Origin: Chitinophaga pinensis
GTDB lineage: Bacteria; Bacteroidota; Bacteroidia; Chitinophagales; CAIOSU01
Length of the DNA stretch: 64,000 nt
Direction of reading: 5' to 3'
NCBI GenBank assembly: GCA_945901065.1
Contig: CAMDKI010000004.1
Location: forward strand, 229,247-293,246
Shown here: positions 15,217 through 24,758 of the stretch, one piece after another
Position numbering within the stretch: the first letter of the stretch is position 1
Layout of the letters: each line of letters opens with the position of its first letter
Translations under genes and position numbers: made by a program
Notes under the pieces: generated by a model
Database searches by the model: none
Told to the model about the DNA's origin: nothing
What the model saw: the letters and a program-made list of their open reading frames with translations, nothing else

Positions 15217-18159
15217 CTATAGATTAAATTTAACCCCTATTATGCCCCTTATAGAATAATATTCAGTTTGTACTGGTCGCTCTATACGACCTCTGTAAAT
15301 GCGCAGGGGGCTGTTTAGCAAATTGTTCCACTCGGTATATATGGAAAAGTATTTGTTAAGCTTATACGAAACTGACAAATCCATACTGGTGAATGAGCCA
15401 TAAAAGGTATCGTACTCATCAGTATCTGGGTTAATCAACTGGTTTACACCATTAATTTCGGTGGCAGCCAGGTTTAGCTCTAACAAGTATGCACTTTTAT
15501 AATTTACTGCAAGGCGGGCTTGCAGGTTGTGCTTTTCATAAAACAAAGCCACATTGAATAGGTGTGGAGCCTGCCTAGGTAAAGGCTGGTTGAAAGTACG
15601 GCCGGGCACCTCCATACGCGACCAGATATAGCTGTAATTGGCATTGATACCAAAACCACTTAAAAAGCCGGGAAGAAAATCGAAACGTCGATTGAACACA
15701 AATTCTGCACCAGCCAGATGCGAAAGCGCTTGCGCGTTTTGAAAACTCTTGATGCCGATAGCACTATTGCCCACTGCTACATCTGTTGACGATTCGGTAG
15801 TGGCAAAAATGTGGTCTTGAATGGCTTTGTAAAACGCACCGCCCGATATCATACCTATGTTGCCGAAATAGTGCTCCCAGGCAACATCAAAGTTCCAGGC
15901 GTAGGTTGGCTTTAAATCAGGATTGCCGAAAGTTCGCACTAGGTCGGTAAAGGAATAGAAAGGATCGCCTGGCTTGGACTCATTAAAATTGGGTCTACGG
16001 AAAGTACGGGTAACCGCGAAACGCAAGTTGTTCTTTTTGTTGGGTGAATATTTGAATTGCACCATAGGCAAAAGAGCCACATATTTGCTGCCCGACGATA
16101 CTCCATATACTGGCTTGCTGGTTTCTAGTAGCCCCGTTACTGGATTAAAGAATACTTCAATCTTGCCCAACGAATCTGCTTGCATATCCAGTTCAGTATA
16201 TTCCATACGCAACCCGCCAAGCAGCATCATTTGCTCATTTATCTGGAACTCGGCCATGCCATAAGCGGCATACACGTGCTCTTGATAAGTGTAGCGCGAG
16301 CCTACAAACTCTGCAAATGAGGGGTTATTCTCATCCATCACCCTTTCGCGAAGAGTATCTCCTACTTGGCCTAGAAAACTGCTGTATTGGTCTTCGGTAA
16401 GAAACGGCATAAAGGTGCCTTGATATGGCTGGCCCAATTCTTGCAGAAACCCGCCTTTTTCGTCCAATGCTTCCGTTTCAAACTGATCAAGGGTATATCC
16501 TTCTGGTTTCTTAGTTACATCCGGAATCCACTCGTGCAGGCTATAAAACCGCCCCCCTTCTTTTATCCGTACCTTAGTGCCTATCTTAATCTTCCATTGG
16601 CTGTTGGGTTGGTAAGTAAGGTCCAATTGGCCTACAATCGGGTCACGCTCCCAAGTTTCGTTTATCTCGCTATATGCGGTAGTAAACTCAAAATCCTCAG
16701 GGCGCAGCTCTTGCTGTATCAGCGGTTGTATATTGTCATAGTCATCTCCACCTGTCGGGTGGTCGTCCTCTATCAGCTTTACCTCGTCGGCAGCTAGGGC
16801 AGGGTTGGTTATAATGTTACCGCCCTCGTCCAGGTATATCAAATCCTCATAAGTAAGGTTGAAACGTTCAAACTGCACCACATGATAGCCGTTGCGGTTA
16901 TCATCCCCATCGAAAGGTACATTCCCGTATCCAAAGCGGTTGCTGTAACTGGCAAAGCGAACGTCAAGATTAATCTTTGGGTTTAATTTAAAATTTCCGC
17001 CGACTTCACCGCCAATCATACGGTTGAGCATTATATCATGGATATTTTGCAGCCTTACTGTTCTTCCAGCACCTACAAACCAGTTATACATGGTTTTAAG
17101 GTTCCATTCATTATCGCGCATGCCGCCGTAGATAAACTTGGCATAAATTCGGTTTTGATCCGTAAATTTATACTCCATGCTGGCGGTGGTGCCAATAGTG
17201 CGGCGTGTGCCTACGTAATCCCTAAGCTCCAAGCGGTTTAAACCTTGGTTCTCGTTGCTTCCATATATCACTTCATAGTTATCGGTAGCGTAACTGCGGT
17301 TCCACAAGCTGCCTGCAATCAGATAGCCAAATTTCTTGTTCTTGCTACGGTCGCCCCAAAGTATGGAGGAGTTTACTATCGGGCCTTGCGCCTGAAAGTT
17401 GAAGCCACCGCCTAAGTTAACTGATAGTGTGCGTTCTAACGGGGCTGCCTTGGTTATAAAATTAATGCTGCCACCTATGGCGTCGCCTTCAATATCAGGG
17501 GTTAGGGCTTTGCTTACTACTATAAACTCAATCAACTCTGCCGGAAAAATATCGAAGGCTACTGTTCGGGAGTCGGCATTCTCGTCGGCTACTGGCAATC
17601 TATCACCGTTTATGAGCGAAGCGCTCCAGTCGTGTGGGGTGCCCCTTAATGAAATGTATCGCCCTTCGCCCTGGTCGCGTTCAATAGAAACAGATGGGAT
17701 TCGTTGAACGGCTTCGGCAGCGTTTTTATCAGGTAGTTTGCCAATGCCATCAGCCGCTACAACAGTTACAATGGTATTGGATACTTTGGTCATGTTTATG
17801 GCTTTTGCCTCGCTGTTGCGCATAGAACCTTCAACCACAACCACATTTAAATACTCGCCAGCAGTGAGCATAACGGTACCTAGGCTCAATGTTTTTTCGC
17901 TTACAGTTATCGTGTCAATATAATCCTGGTATCCTATAAATGATACCTTTATCTGGTAAGTACCAAATGGAATATTGATCAGTTGGAAATGACCGTTTAA
18001 GTCTGTACTAGCTCCATATTTGGTGCTGTCAAGCATTATTGTAGCTCCAGGCAGGGTTCCGCCTCCATCAGATATGGTTCCTGAAACAGAGCCTTGCCCA
18101 CGCAACAAATGCGATAAAAATAGCAACGGTAAAATTGCAAGCAGGTATTTAATCTTCAT
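15217..18159 (-). CDS. TonB-dependent outer-membrane receptor
   Basis: This 980-residue protein has a signal peptide and a carboxypeptidase-regulatory-like domain at about 22-105 (SGTISDGGGTLPGATIML). The plug domain follows at about 130-240 (GKLPDKNAAEAVQRIPSVSI, ISLRGTPHDW, GGSINFITK) and then a long beta-barrel ending IIGVKFNL with the terminal aromatic/hydrophobic signature. The plug resembles the TonB receptor group first noted in Xanthomonas and Caulobacter rather than SusC, and there is no susD partner. The gene overlaps the end of the upstream small secreted-protein gene by 11 bases. With the phosphodiesterase downstream, uptake of a phosphorus-containing compound is a reasonable inference. 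Confidence 0.9.
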   Translation of the reverse strand: MKIKYLLAILPLLFLSHLLRGQGSVSGTISDGGGTLPGATIMLDSTKYGASTDLNGHFQLINIPFGTYQIKVSFIGYQDYIDTITVSEKTLSLGTVMLTAGEYLNVVVVEGSMRNSEAKAINMTKVSNTIVTVVAADGIGKLPDKNAAEAVQRIPSVSIERDQGEGRYISLRGTPHDWSASLINGDRLPVADENADSRTVAFDIFPAELIEFIVVSKALTPDIEGDAIGGSINFITKAAPLERTLSVNLGGGFNFQAQGPIVNSSILWGDRSKNKKFGYLIAGSLWNRSYATDNYEVIYGSNENQGLNRLELRDYVGTRRTIGTTASMEYKFTDQNRIYAKFIYGGMRDNEWNLKTMYNWFVGAGRTVRLQNIHDIMLNRMIGGEVGGNFKLNPKINLDVRFASYSNRFGYGNVPFDGDDNRNGYHVVQFERFNLTYEDLIYLDEGGNIITNPALAADEVKLIEDDHPTGGDDYDNIQPLIQQELRPEDFEFTTAYSEINETWERDPIVGQLDLTYQPNSQWKIKIGTKVRIKEGGRFYSLHEWIPDVTKKPEGYTLDQFETEALDEKGGFLQELGQPYQGTFMPFLTEDQYSSFLGQVGDTLRERVMDENNPSFAEFVGSRYTYQEHVYAAYGMAEFQINEQMMLLGGLRMEYTELDMQADSLGKIEVFFNPVTGLLETSKPVYGVSSGSKYVALLPMVQFKYSPNKKNNLRFAVTRTFRRPNFNESKPGDPFYSFTDLVRTFGNPDLKPTYAWNFDVAWEHYFGNIGMISGGAFYKAIQDHIFATTESSTDVAVGNSAIGIKSFQNAQALSHLAGAEFVFNRRFDFLPGFLSGFGINANYSYIWSRMEVPGRTFNQPLPRQAPHLFNVALFYEKHNLQARLAVNYKSAYLLELNLAATEINGVNQLINPDTDEYDTFYGSFTSMDLSVSYKLNKYFSIYTEWNNLLNSPLRIYRGRIERPVQTEYYSIRGIIGVKFNL

Positions 18160-18616
18160 GTCGGGTACATTTGCCGCAATGGCAGTGCTTGGTTAGGTAG
18201 TCAGCTCCGTATAAGTCTAGTAGCATTTTTTCTTTTCGCGCAATCAAATAGGCCGCAGCCCCAAGATTTTGTTGCTTATTAGCTACCTCAATTGCTTTGT
18301 CGTAAAATGCTTCTTCTAAATGGTGGTCGGGGTATTTGGCCTGTATTAGCGTAACCAAACGGTAAAACTCTGCAAAAATTTGCTGTCCACTAAGCTTTCC
18401 AGCTAAAAGGCTATTGGGCTCAATTTGGTTCTCTTCCATTAAGTAGGCTAACTCTAAATAATGATGAGCTAGGCTAAATTCAATATGGTAGCAGGTATCA
18501 GAAGTGTCGTGGTCAGTATGCTTAATTTGCGATTGGGCAACTACTGATGAATATAAGGGCCAAAGAGAAATAAGCAAGAACAGCCATTTCGGGCATACCT
18601 TTAAATATTGCATCAT
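18149..18616 (-). CDS. Small secreted protein of unknown function, upstream of the TonB receptor
   Basis: This 155-residue protein has an N-terminal signal peptide (KWLFLLISLWPLYSSVVAQ). The rest is predicted mostly helical, and the C-terminal end is rich in Cys and His (LTKHCHCGKCTRHED), which could bind a metal. I do not recognise the family. Its stop lies 11 bases inside the receptor gene, so the two are translationally coupled and it is the first gene of the receptor/phosphodiesterase run. A periplasmic or surface partner of the receptor is possible. Confidence 0.7.
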   Translation of the reverse strand: MMQYLKVCPKWLFLLISLWPLYSSVVAQSQIKHTDHDTSDTCYHIEFSLAHHYLELAYLMEENQIEPNSLLAGKLSGQQIFAEFYRLVTLIQAKYPDHHLEEAFYDKAIEVANKQQNLGAAAYLIARKEKMLLDLYGADYLTKHCHCGKCTRHED

Positions 18617-18708
18617 TTATTGTTTATGGTGCAAAAGTCATTTTTTAATGTTGAGAGAATGTTATCGAAATGTTAAAATTAGCAAGCGAATCAGATGCCA
18701 GTAAAGTT

Positions 18709-18752
18709 AAAACAAGTAAGGAGCACCAAATTTGGTGCTCCTTACTTGTTTT
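18709..18752 (-). terminator. 44-base perfectly palindromic terminator
   Basis: The two 22-base halves are exact reverse complements, centred at 18730/18731 and flanked by AAAA and TTTT. It lies 22 bases downstream of the ABC1 kinase gene (minus strand). It could act in either direction. Confidence 0.85.
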
Positions 18753-18774
18753 GTAATGGTATTATTTCAATTTG

Positions 18775-20085
18775 CTATTCCGCTACAAACTTGCTTTTTG
18801 TAGTAATGGTTGCGCCCATGTTATGTAGTAAATTGAAAAGGCCATAATATACCCTGCCAATGTACATTCCGTCTTTAGGGCCACGTGCCATTTTAGATGC
18901 CATTTTGAATTTTTGTTTGGCCACACTTTCGCCGTGGGCATAAAGCTCTTTGAAGTAGCTCGGGTCGCTAAAATCAAATTTACCTGCATGAACCGGACGG
19001 CCGAAGAGTTCCATAGATTTTTTGAAAAGGGCATAGAAAAATTCCTTATCCTCTTTGCTATCTTTCTCAAACAAAAACGCAAGGCGATACATTAAATCAG
19101 TAATACGCTTGTCGTCGTTTACTAGGGTGGGGTCAAGCAACAGCTTAAATTCTGCATAAAAGTCATCCGGGAGGCGTTTCACACAGCCGAAATCCAAAAT
19201 TGCCAAGGTATTGTCAGGCAAAACCAAGAAGTTGCCCGGGTGCGGGTCGGCATGCACCATGCGAATGTTGTGAATCTGGAAATCGTAAAAGTCCCAAAGT
19301 TGTTGCCCTATTTGATTCCTTACTTCTTGAGATGGATTGGTTTTCAGAAACTCGTTTAGGTGCATCCCATCTATCCAATCCATGGTAAGGATGCGCGTAG
19401 TAGAAAGCTCGCGATAATATTTGGGAAAAGAAAGAAATGGAAGCGGAGCACAAGCTTTGCTTATCAATTCGGCTTGCTCTAGCTCGTTTACGTAGTCGGC
19501 CTCTTCCATCAAGCGCTCTTCTACTTCATTAATGTATTGCTCGGCTTCTTTGGCGTTCATGCGCATTATGGTAAGCGCTAGCGGCCTTACCATGTTCAGG
19601 TCGCTCTTTATGCTATCGCCTACGCCTGGGTATTGAACCTTTACTGCCAATTTTTTACCATTCAATTCGGCTTGATGCACTTGTCCCATCGATGCGGCAT
19701 GGAGTGCCTCTTTGCTAAACTTGTCGTAAACATCGCTAGGCGATTTGCCCATTTGCTCTTTGAAGGTTTTTACAACCAACGGGAACGAGAGGGGAGGAGC
19801 GTTGTATTGTGCTGCTGAAAACTTCTCTAAAAACTGCTTGGGCAAAGCATTTTGATCCATGCTGAGTATCTGGGCTGCTTTAAGGGCGCTGCCTTTTAGC
19901 TCGGTCATTGCATTGAAAATGTCTTCGGCATTTTGTTTGTCCAGGTCATCTCGGCTCAAGTCGGGGTTTACTATTTTTTTTGAATAGTGCTTCAGGTAAT
20001 TGGCACCAACTTTTGCTCCAGTTTTTAAAAACTTGCTAGCCCGCTCTACTTTAGAAGTGGGTATGTATTCTTGCTCTTTTTTCAT
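18775..20085 (-). CDS. ABC1/UbiB-family atypical kinase
   Basis: This is an AarF/UbiB/ABC1 protein, a family of atypical kinases or ATPases linked to quinone and lipid metabolism. Visible motifs are KGSALKAAQILS (the KxGQ region, here KAAQ), ASMGQVHQAEL followed by KLAVKVQYPG, and the VHADPHPGNFLV catalytic segment with LDFGCVKRL. The ATG at 20085 is used because 15 residues of the longer frame would overlap the upstream regulator gene; the gap is then seven bases. The gene pair TetR-like/ABC1 is likely an operon. The protein substrate or small-molecule target is unknown. Confidence 0.88.
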   Translation of the reverse strand: MKKEQEYIPTSKVERASKFLKTGAKVGANYLKHYSKKIVNPDLSRDDLDKQNAEDIFNAMTELKGSALKAAQILSMDQNALPKQFLEKFSAAQYNAPPLSFPLVVKTFKEQMGKSPSDVYDKFSKEALHAASMGQVHQAELNGKKLAVKVQYPGVGDSIKSDLNMVRPLALTIMRMNAKEAEQYINEVEERLMEEADYVNELEQAELISKACAPLPFLSFPKYYRELSTTRILTMDWIDGMHLNEFLKTNPSQEVRNQIGQQLWDFYDFQIHNIRMVHADPHPGNFLVLPDNTLAILDFGCVKRLPDDFYAEFKLLLDPTLVNDDKRITDLMYRLAFLFEKDSKEDKEFFYALFKKSMELFGRPVHAGKFDFSDPSYFKELYAHGESVAKQKFKMASKMARGPKDGMYIGRVYYGLFNLLHNMGATITTKSKFVAE

Positions 20086-20092
20086 ATTATTT

Positions 20093-20725
20093 TCAACGGT
20101 TCTTGAATAAAAATTGCCCAAACTCAATCACTGAATCCAATGGACCGCGGGACATTAAATCAAGCGAGAGGTTTACTGACCGCTCAACTGCCTCATCTGT
20201 CTTTTGAAAATCCTCACTGGTATCTTTCTTCCAGAAGTTGAGAATAAATAAACATTGTGCCCACAAGGCCTCATTATATCTGTCGCTCAAAAAAGCACGT
20301 TGCTCTACTTCGCCAGTCTCGATACCGAGGTTTATTAATCCTTGTGTATAATCTAAAAATGCTTTTTTGAACAGCACTAGCACATCAGTACCCATAATGG
20401 AAGCCCCTAAGTGCAATGGGGCTATCTTTACGTAAGCGCGGTGTGGTTTTAGTACTTCGAGCAACGTAAAATAAAATGCCAGTAACCTTTCTCGAGCAAC
20501 ATACTCAGCATAAGCGGGTTCGGCTTTTAATCGCTCAAAATTTTCCTCAATAAACGACTGCCAAACGGCAGCTTCTAATTGGGCTATAGAATTGAAATGG
20601 CTACCTAAGTTCTCTTTTTCTTCACCAAAATGCTTTGCAAACTGGTACAACGAACCAGGACGAGAACCCACTTCGCTTACATAATTCAAATACTCTTTTA
20701 CCAAGTTGTTAGTTGTATGGTTCAA
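20093..20725 (-). CDS. TetR-like regulator coupled to the ABC1 kinase
   Basis: This 210-residue all-helical protein has a divergent TetR-type helix-turn-helix (SLYQFAKHFGEEKENLGSHFNSIAQLEAAVW at about 25-55). A TetR-like C-terminal domain contains KPHRAYVKIAPLHLGASIMG. The N-terminal domain lacks the usual basic start, so DNA binding is likely but not certain. It precedes the ABC1 kinase gene by seven bases. Regulation of that kinase is inferred from position only. Confidence 0.75.
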   Translation of the reverse strand: MNHTTNNLVKEYLNYVSEVGSRPGSLYQFAKHFGEEKENLGSHFNSIAQLEAAVWQSFIEENFERLKAEPAYAEYVARERLLAFYFTLLEVLKPHRAYVKIAPLHLGASIMGTDVLVLFKKAFLDYTQGLINLGIETGEVEQRAFLSDRYNEALWAQCLFILNFWKKDTSEDFQKTDEAVERSVNLSLDLMSRGPLDSVIEFGQFLFKNR

Positions 20726-20920
20726 TGCGCTATGTAGTTGAATGGTTGTAGAAATAACAAATTATAGATGGTATAGTTGTAACGCTAAAAAGGCCAAGTT
20801 TGTTTCCAAAGGTTGTAATAACGGCAAATGCCTTCCATTTACAAAAGTAACTATAAGACGTTCGACAAGCACGGGTATTGCAAAGCGATTAGCAATGCAT
20901 AACAATTATTAACACTGACC

Positions 20921-23293
20921 TTATATCGGGATGGTAATTATCAGATTAGTGCCGCTCTCTGGCAACGATACAATATCGATTTTGCCGCCCATTGCCTTTA
21001 CCCTATTTGATATGTTTGAGAGACCTATGCCTTTTATATTCGTCAAATCATTTGAATTAAAACCTTGTCCATTATCTTCCATTTTAAAAACAAGTTCGTT
21101 TACATGCGAAAGGTCCACCTTAACTAAGGTTGCTTTTGAGTGTTTAATCACATTATTTAGTGCCTCTTGGGCTATTCTGTATAGGTTGTTTGCTTTATTT
21201 TGATCTAGGTATTTTTCATCCATTTGATGGGTAAAGAGCACATCAATATCTGTAGTGTTTTTAAAGTTGGCAAAAAGCAACTCTAATGTTTGGATGATGT
21301 TTTCATTTTCGAGGTTTAAGGGGGTAAGGTTGGCGGTTATATTTCTATTTTCTTTCATTGCCTTTTGCAAAGTAGCGTGGCAACTAGATATCAAATCTTT
21401 TAACTCTTGGTCAAGGTCAATTGCTTTTGTTTCAATAGAAGTGAGCAGCAAGTTGGTTGTGGCAAGCAAATGACCGATGCCATCATGAAGGTCTTCGGCT
21501 ATACGTTTACGCTCACGGTCTTCGGCTTCTAAAATGGAGCTTATAATAAGCTCATCCAGTTTTTTTCGTTCGGTTACATCTTGCACTAACCAAACCTCGC
21601 CGGTATCAAATTTATAAGCAAAAAAAGTTAGCCAGCGTTTGTCGCCGTTTTTATTGATAATCGAGACAGTGCGTGGCTCTTTAAAGCTCTTGGCTTTATC
21701 ATCTTCGTAATACTGCCTTATCAGTTTGCCATCTTTTCCGTATAAAGTGTTAAACCAGCCTTCCACGTTGTTAATCTCCTCTAAGCTATAACCTGTTATT
21801 TCCGATATTGCCTTGTTGAAATAAATGCTGTCGCTTTGAACCAATACAGCCCCTGCAGGTAAGTTTTCAACCAAGTGCCTATAGCGTTCTTCACTTTGGC
21901 GAATGTTCTCCTGGTTTTCAATTATATCCGTTACATCATTTGCTATCGACATTCGAGCTGGCTTCCCTTTATACTGAATGTTTACTGCCGATATTTCAAC
22001 ATAAATCAATTCGCCGCTTTTGGTAAGATGTCTCCATATTTGCCTTTTCTCTAGTTCGTTGTTGTCTACTTTGGCTATATCTTCCAGCACTTTTTGTATA
22101 TCCTCTGCTGGCCTTATGTCTTTAATCGTCATGCTTAAAAACTCTTCGCTGCTATAACCATATCGCTTTACCGCTGCATCGTTTACCTGCAGATAATTCA
22201 ACGTTTTGGTATCGTAAATAAATACAGGCAGCGGATTGTGCAAGAATAACAGTTTATACTGTTCTTCACTCTCAATTAGTTTTTCCTCAATTAGATACTT
22301 TTCGGTTATATCCCTAAAATTGATTACAATTCCATTAACCACAAGATCCTTTAACATGCTTTTAGCATAAATATCTAAAAATCTGATTTGATTGTCAGAT
22401 CTTTTATATTTGATGATTGTGCGCGCTTCATTGGTTTTACCACTTACCAAATCAGCAAGTATGCTTTGTACTTTTGGAAAGTCTTCGGGTGCAATCAAAG
22501 AAAGCGAGCTAGCACCCAACCTTGACTCTGGGGTGTAGCCTATGATTTTTTCAACAGAAGGGGTTTGGTACTTAATTATTCCGGAACTGTCAATAATACT
22601 AACTCCATCAAAAGAGTTTTCCAACAAGCTTTGGTAATATCTAATATTCTCTTCGAGTTTATTCTCCGCCTCTTTTAATTCATTTATACTGCTTATAACT
22701 AGCACAAAATACTTTGGATCACGCTGGTTATCCTCTACAATCGAAATTTTCTCTTGTGCCCAAGTTGTTGGATTAAGGTTGTTTACAAACCTCTTGTTTA
22801 TTTTGAAGTTACTTATCTCGCGCCGCAATAGTTTGTCCCAGTTTTTTCTCTCTTGCGCAAGGTCGTCGGTGTAAGTGAGTTCAAAAATGGTTTTGCGCAT
22901 AAGCTCCTCTTCAGTTATCCCAAAAAACTTACAGCAATCGGGGTTTGCGTATGTAAACCGTCCGTGAATATCTAACTGCGCGATACCTACACCAACCTCA
23001 TCCATTAATTTTTTAAGCGCATTGCCTGTATCTTGCTTTTGTTCGATGGCCAATTTTAGTCTCGCTGCAAAACCGCTAACCAGAAACAACAACAATACGG
23101 TAGTAATGATAACATAAGCCAAACCTTTATAGGTTTGAATTATTGTAATAGTGCCAGTATCTGAGTCAGAGAATAGTTTTTGTACCAATGCATCGCTAAA
23201 CAAAATCCATGATAAGCCAAAAGCCAAATAGACCATGCTAATGGTAACTACACCAGCACCTGCCGACCTGAATATGTTTGTTTGTTTTTTCAT
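20921..23293 (-). CDS. Membrane histidine kinase with four PAS domains (NarL/DesK-type)
   Basis: This 790-residue sensor has two transmembrane helices at about 14-33 and 53-75. PAS domains follow near 92-205, 220-335, 345-460 and 465-580 (for example GRFTYANPDCCKFFGITEEEL and YLQVNDAAVKRYGYSSEEF). A HisKA_3 dimerisation domain contains the phospho-acceptor His in RKRIAEDLHDGIGHLL. The C-terminal HATPase domain has RIAQEALNNVIKHSKA, MEDNGQGF and GIGLSNI. Such kinases usually pair with a LuxR-type response regulator, but none is adjacent. The periplasmic loop is very short (about 20 residues), so signals are probably sensed by the membrane or PAS domains. Confidence 0.9.
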   Translation of the reverse strand: MKKQTNIFRSAGAGVVTISMVYLAFGLSWILFSDALVQKLFSDSDTGTITIIQTYKGLAYVIITTVLLLFLVSGFAARLKLAIEQKQDTGNALKKLMDEVGVGIAQLDIHGRFTYANPDCCKFFGITEEELMRKTIFELTYTDDLAQERKNWDKLLRREISNFKINKRFVNNLNPTTWAQEKISIVEDNQRDPKYFVLVISSINELKEAENKLEENIRYYQSLLENSFDGVSIIDSSGIIKYQTPSVEKIIGYTPESRLGASSLSLIAPEDFPKVQSILADLVSGKTNEARTIIKYKRSDNQIRFLDIYAKSMLKDLVVNGIVINFRDITEKYLIEEKLIESEEQYKLLFLHNPLPVFIYDTKTLNYLQVNDAAVKRYGYSSEEFLSMTIKDIRPAEDIQKVLEDIAKVDNNELEKRQIWRHLTKSGELIYVEISAVNIQYKGKPARMSIANDVTDIIENQENIRQSEERYRHLVENLPAGAVLVQSDSIYFNKAISEITGYSLEEINNVEGWFNTLYGKDGKLIRQYYEDDKAKSFKEPRTVSIINKNGDKRWLTFFAYKFDTGEVWLVQDVTERKKLDELIISSILEAEDRERKRIAEDLHDGIGHLLATTNLLLTSIETKAIDLDQELKDLISSCHATLQKAMKENRNITANLTPLNLENENIIQTLELLFANFKNTTDIDVLFTHQMDEKYLDQNKANNLYRIAQEALNNVIKHSKATLVKVDLSHVNELVFKMEDNGQGFNSNDLTNIKGIGLSNISNRVKAMGGKIDIVSLPESGTNLIITIPI

Positions 23294-23412
23294 CGAAAGG
23301 GCTCAACCCAAAATTTACTACTTGTACTTTTGTTCGTAAGTATTAAACCCCTAAGGGCTATCTACCTCAAATTAAAATTAATTTTATGAATAACTACATG
23401 TTTTTATCAAAA

Positions 23413-23442
23413 AAAAAGCGTCCGAAATTTCGGACGCTTTTT
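23413..23442 (-). terminator. Palindromic terminator of sucC
   Basis: A 30-base perfect palindrome (core GCGTCCGAAATTTCGGACGC with A and T tracts) lies 25 bases after the sucC stop. It is symmetrical, so it may also shield the kinase gene at 20921-23293. Confidence 0.85.
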
Positions 23443-23466
23443 AAATCTGTATCTTAAAACAATCAA

Positions 23467-24660
23467 TTAGTTGTTTAAAACTTCGGCAACTTTTTCTGCC
23501 GCCTCTTTTAACAAAATAGCAGAAATTACTTTCAAACCAGACTCGTCAATCAGTTGTTTCGCTTCCACTGCATTGGTACCTTGCAAACGAACAATAATAG
23601 GTACATTAATATTGCCAATGTTGTTATAAGCATCTACAATACCTTGTGCTACACGGTCGCAACGAACAATACCGCCAAAAATATTTACCAAAATGGCTTT
23701 TACGTTAGGGTCGGTAAGGATAATTCGGAATCCGGCCTCAACCGTGCGTGCATTTGCTGTGCCGCCTACATCAAGAAAGTTGGCAGGCGCACCGCCAGCA
23801 AGTTTAATAATGTCCATAGTAGCCATTGCCAGTCCTGCGCCGTTTACCATGCAACCCACGTTTCCGTCAAGTTTTACGAAATTTAGGTTGAATTTGCCAG
23901 CTTCTACTTCCGTAGGGTCTTCCTCGGTCACGTCGCGCATATCTGCATAATCGGCGTGGCGATAAAGGGCGTTCTCATCTAACGTAACCTTGGCATCAAC
24001 CGCCAAAATTTGATCATCAGAGGTCTTAAAAAGGGGATTAATCTCGAACATGGCCGCATCTGACTCTACATAGGCAGTGTACAAAGCGGGGATAAATTTT
24101 ACCATTTCTTTCAAAGCGTTACCGCTCAAGCCAAGGTTGAAGGCTATTTTGCGTGCTTGAAAAGCTTGCAATCCAACTTTAGGATCAATAAACTCTTTGT
24201 GTATTTTTTCCGGGTGGTGCTCACTAACCTCTTCAATGTCCATTCCGCCTTCGGTTGAGTATATTATAACATTGCGGCTGCTTGCGCGGTCAAGTAGCAC
24301 ACTCATGTAGAATTCCTTAACCTCGCTAGCACCTGGGTAGTATACATCTTGGGCCACTAATATCTTATTCACTTTTTTGCCTTCGGGACCCGTTTGTGGG
24401 GTTATAAGCTGCATGCCCAATATAGCACCAGCTTTTTCACGCAAGTCGTCAAGGTTTTTGGCCAGTTTCACACCACCGCCTTTACCACGTCCGCCGGCAT
24501 GTATTTGGGCTTTTACCACCCACCAACCAGTTCCAGTTTGTTCTTGTAAAGTTTTTGCGGCTTCCACTGCTGCCTCAACAGTATCCACGGCTATACCTTC
24601 TTGAATTTTAACTCCATACGATTTTAGGATGGACTTGCCTTGATATTCGTGTAAATTCAT
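23467..24660 (-). CDS. sucC: Succinyl-CoA synthetase beta subunit (ADP/GDP-forming)
   Basis: SucC with SucD interconverts succinyl-CoA and succinate with nucleotide phosphorylation in the citric acid cycle. The protein has 397 residues when started at the ATG at 24660, where the family N-terminus MNLHEYQGKSILKSYGV begins. The longer frame to 24729 has no conserved sequence. The ATP-grasp domain shows WVVKAQIHAGGRGKGGGV and FEINPLF, and the C-terminal CoA-ligase domain shows NFLDVGG and NIFGGIVRCD. No sucD is adjacent, so the subunits are encoded apart, as is common in Bacteroidota. Confidence 0.95.
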   Translation of the reverse strand: MNLHEYQGKSILKSYGVKIQEGIAVDTVEAAVEAAKTLQEQTGTGWWVVKAQIHAGGRGKGGGVKLAKNLDDLREKAGAILGMQLITPQTGPEGKKVNKILVAQDVYYPGASEVKEFYMSVLLDRASSRNVIIYSTEGGMDIEEVSEHHPEKIHKEFIDPKVGLQAFQARKIAFNLGLSGNALKEMVKFIPALYTAYVESDAAMFEINPLFKTSDDQILAVDAKVTLDENALYRHADYADMRDVTEEDPTEVEAGKFNLNFVKLDGNVGCMVNGAGLAMATMDIIKLAGGAPANFLDVGGTANARTVEAGFRIILTDPNVKAILVNIFGGIVRCDRVAQGIVDAYNNIGNINVPIIVRLQGTNAVEAKQLIDESGLKVISAILLKEAAEKVAEVLNN

Positions 24661-24698
24661 TGTGTATCCAAGTTTTGTATTTATGGCCAAATGGCTGC

Positions 24699-24730
24699 TA
24701 AAATTACGGCATTGAAAGGGAAATGACAAA
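24699..24730 (-). promoter_or_regulatory. Probable promoter of sucC
   Basis: On the minus strand TTTG (24730-24727) and TAATTTTA (24706-24699) are 20 bases apart, one mismatch from TTTG/TAnnTTTG. They lie about 40 bases before the sucC start. Confidence 0.4.
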
Positions 24731-24758
24731 TAGTGAGAGGCGCATAGTAGCCCGGGTA

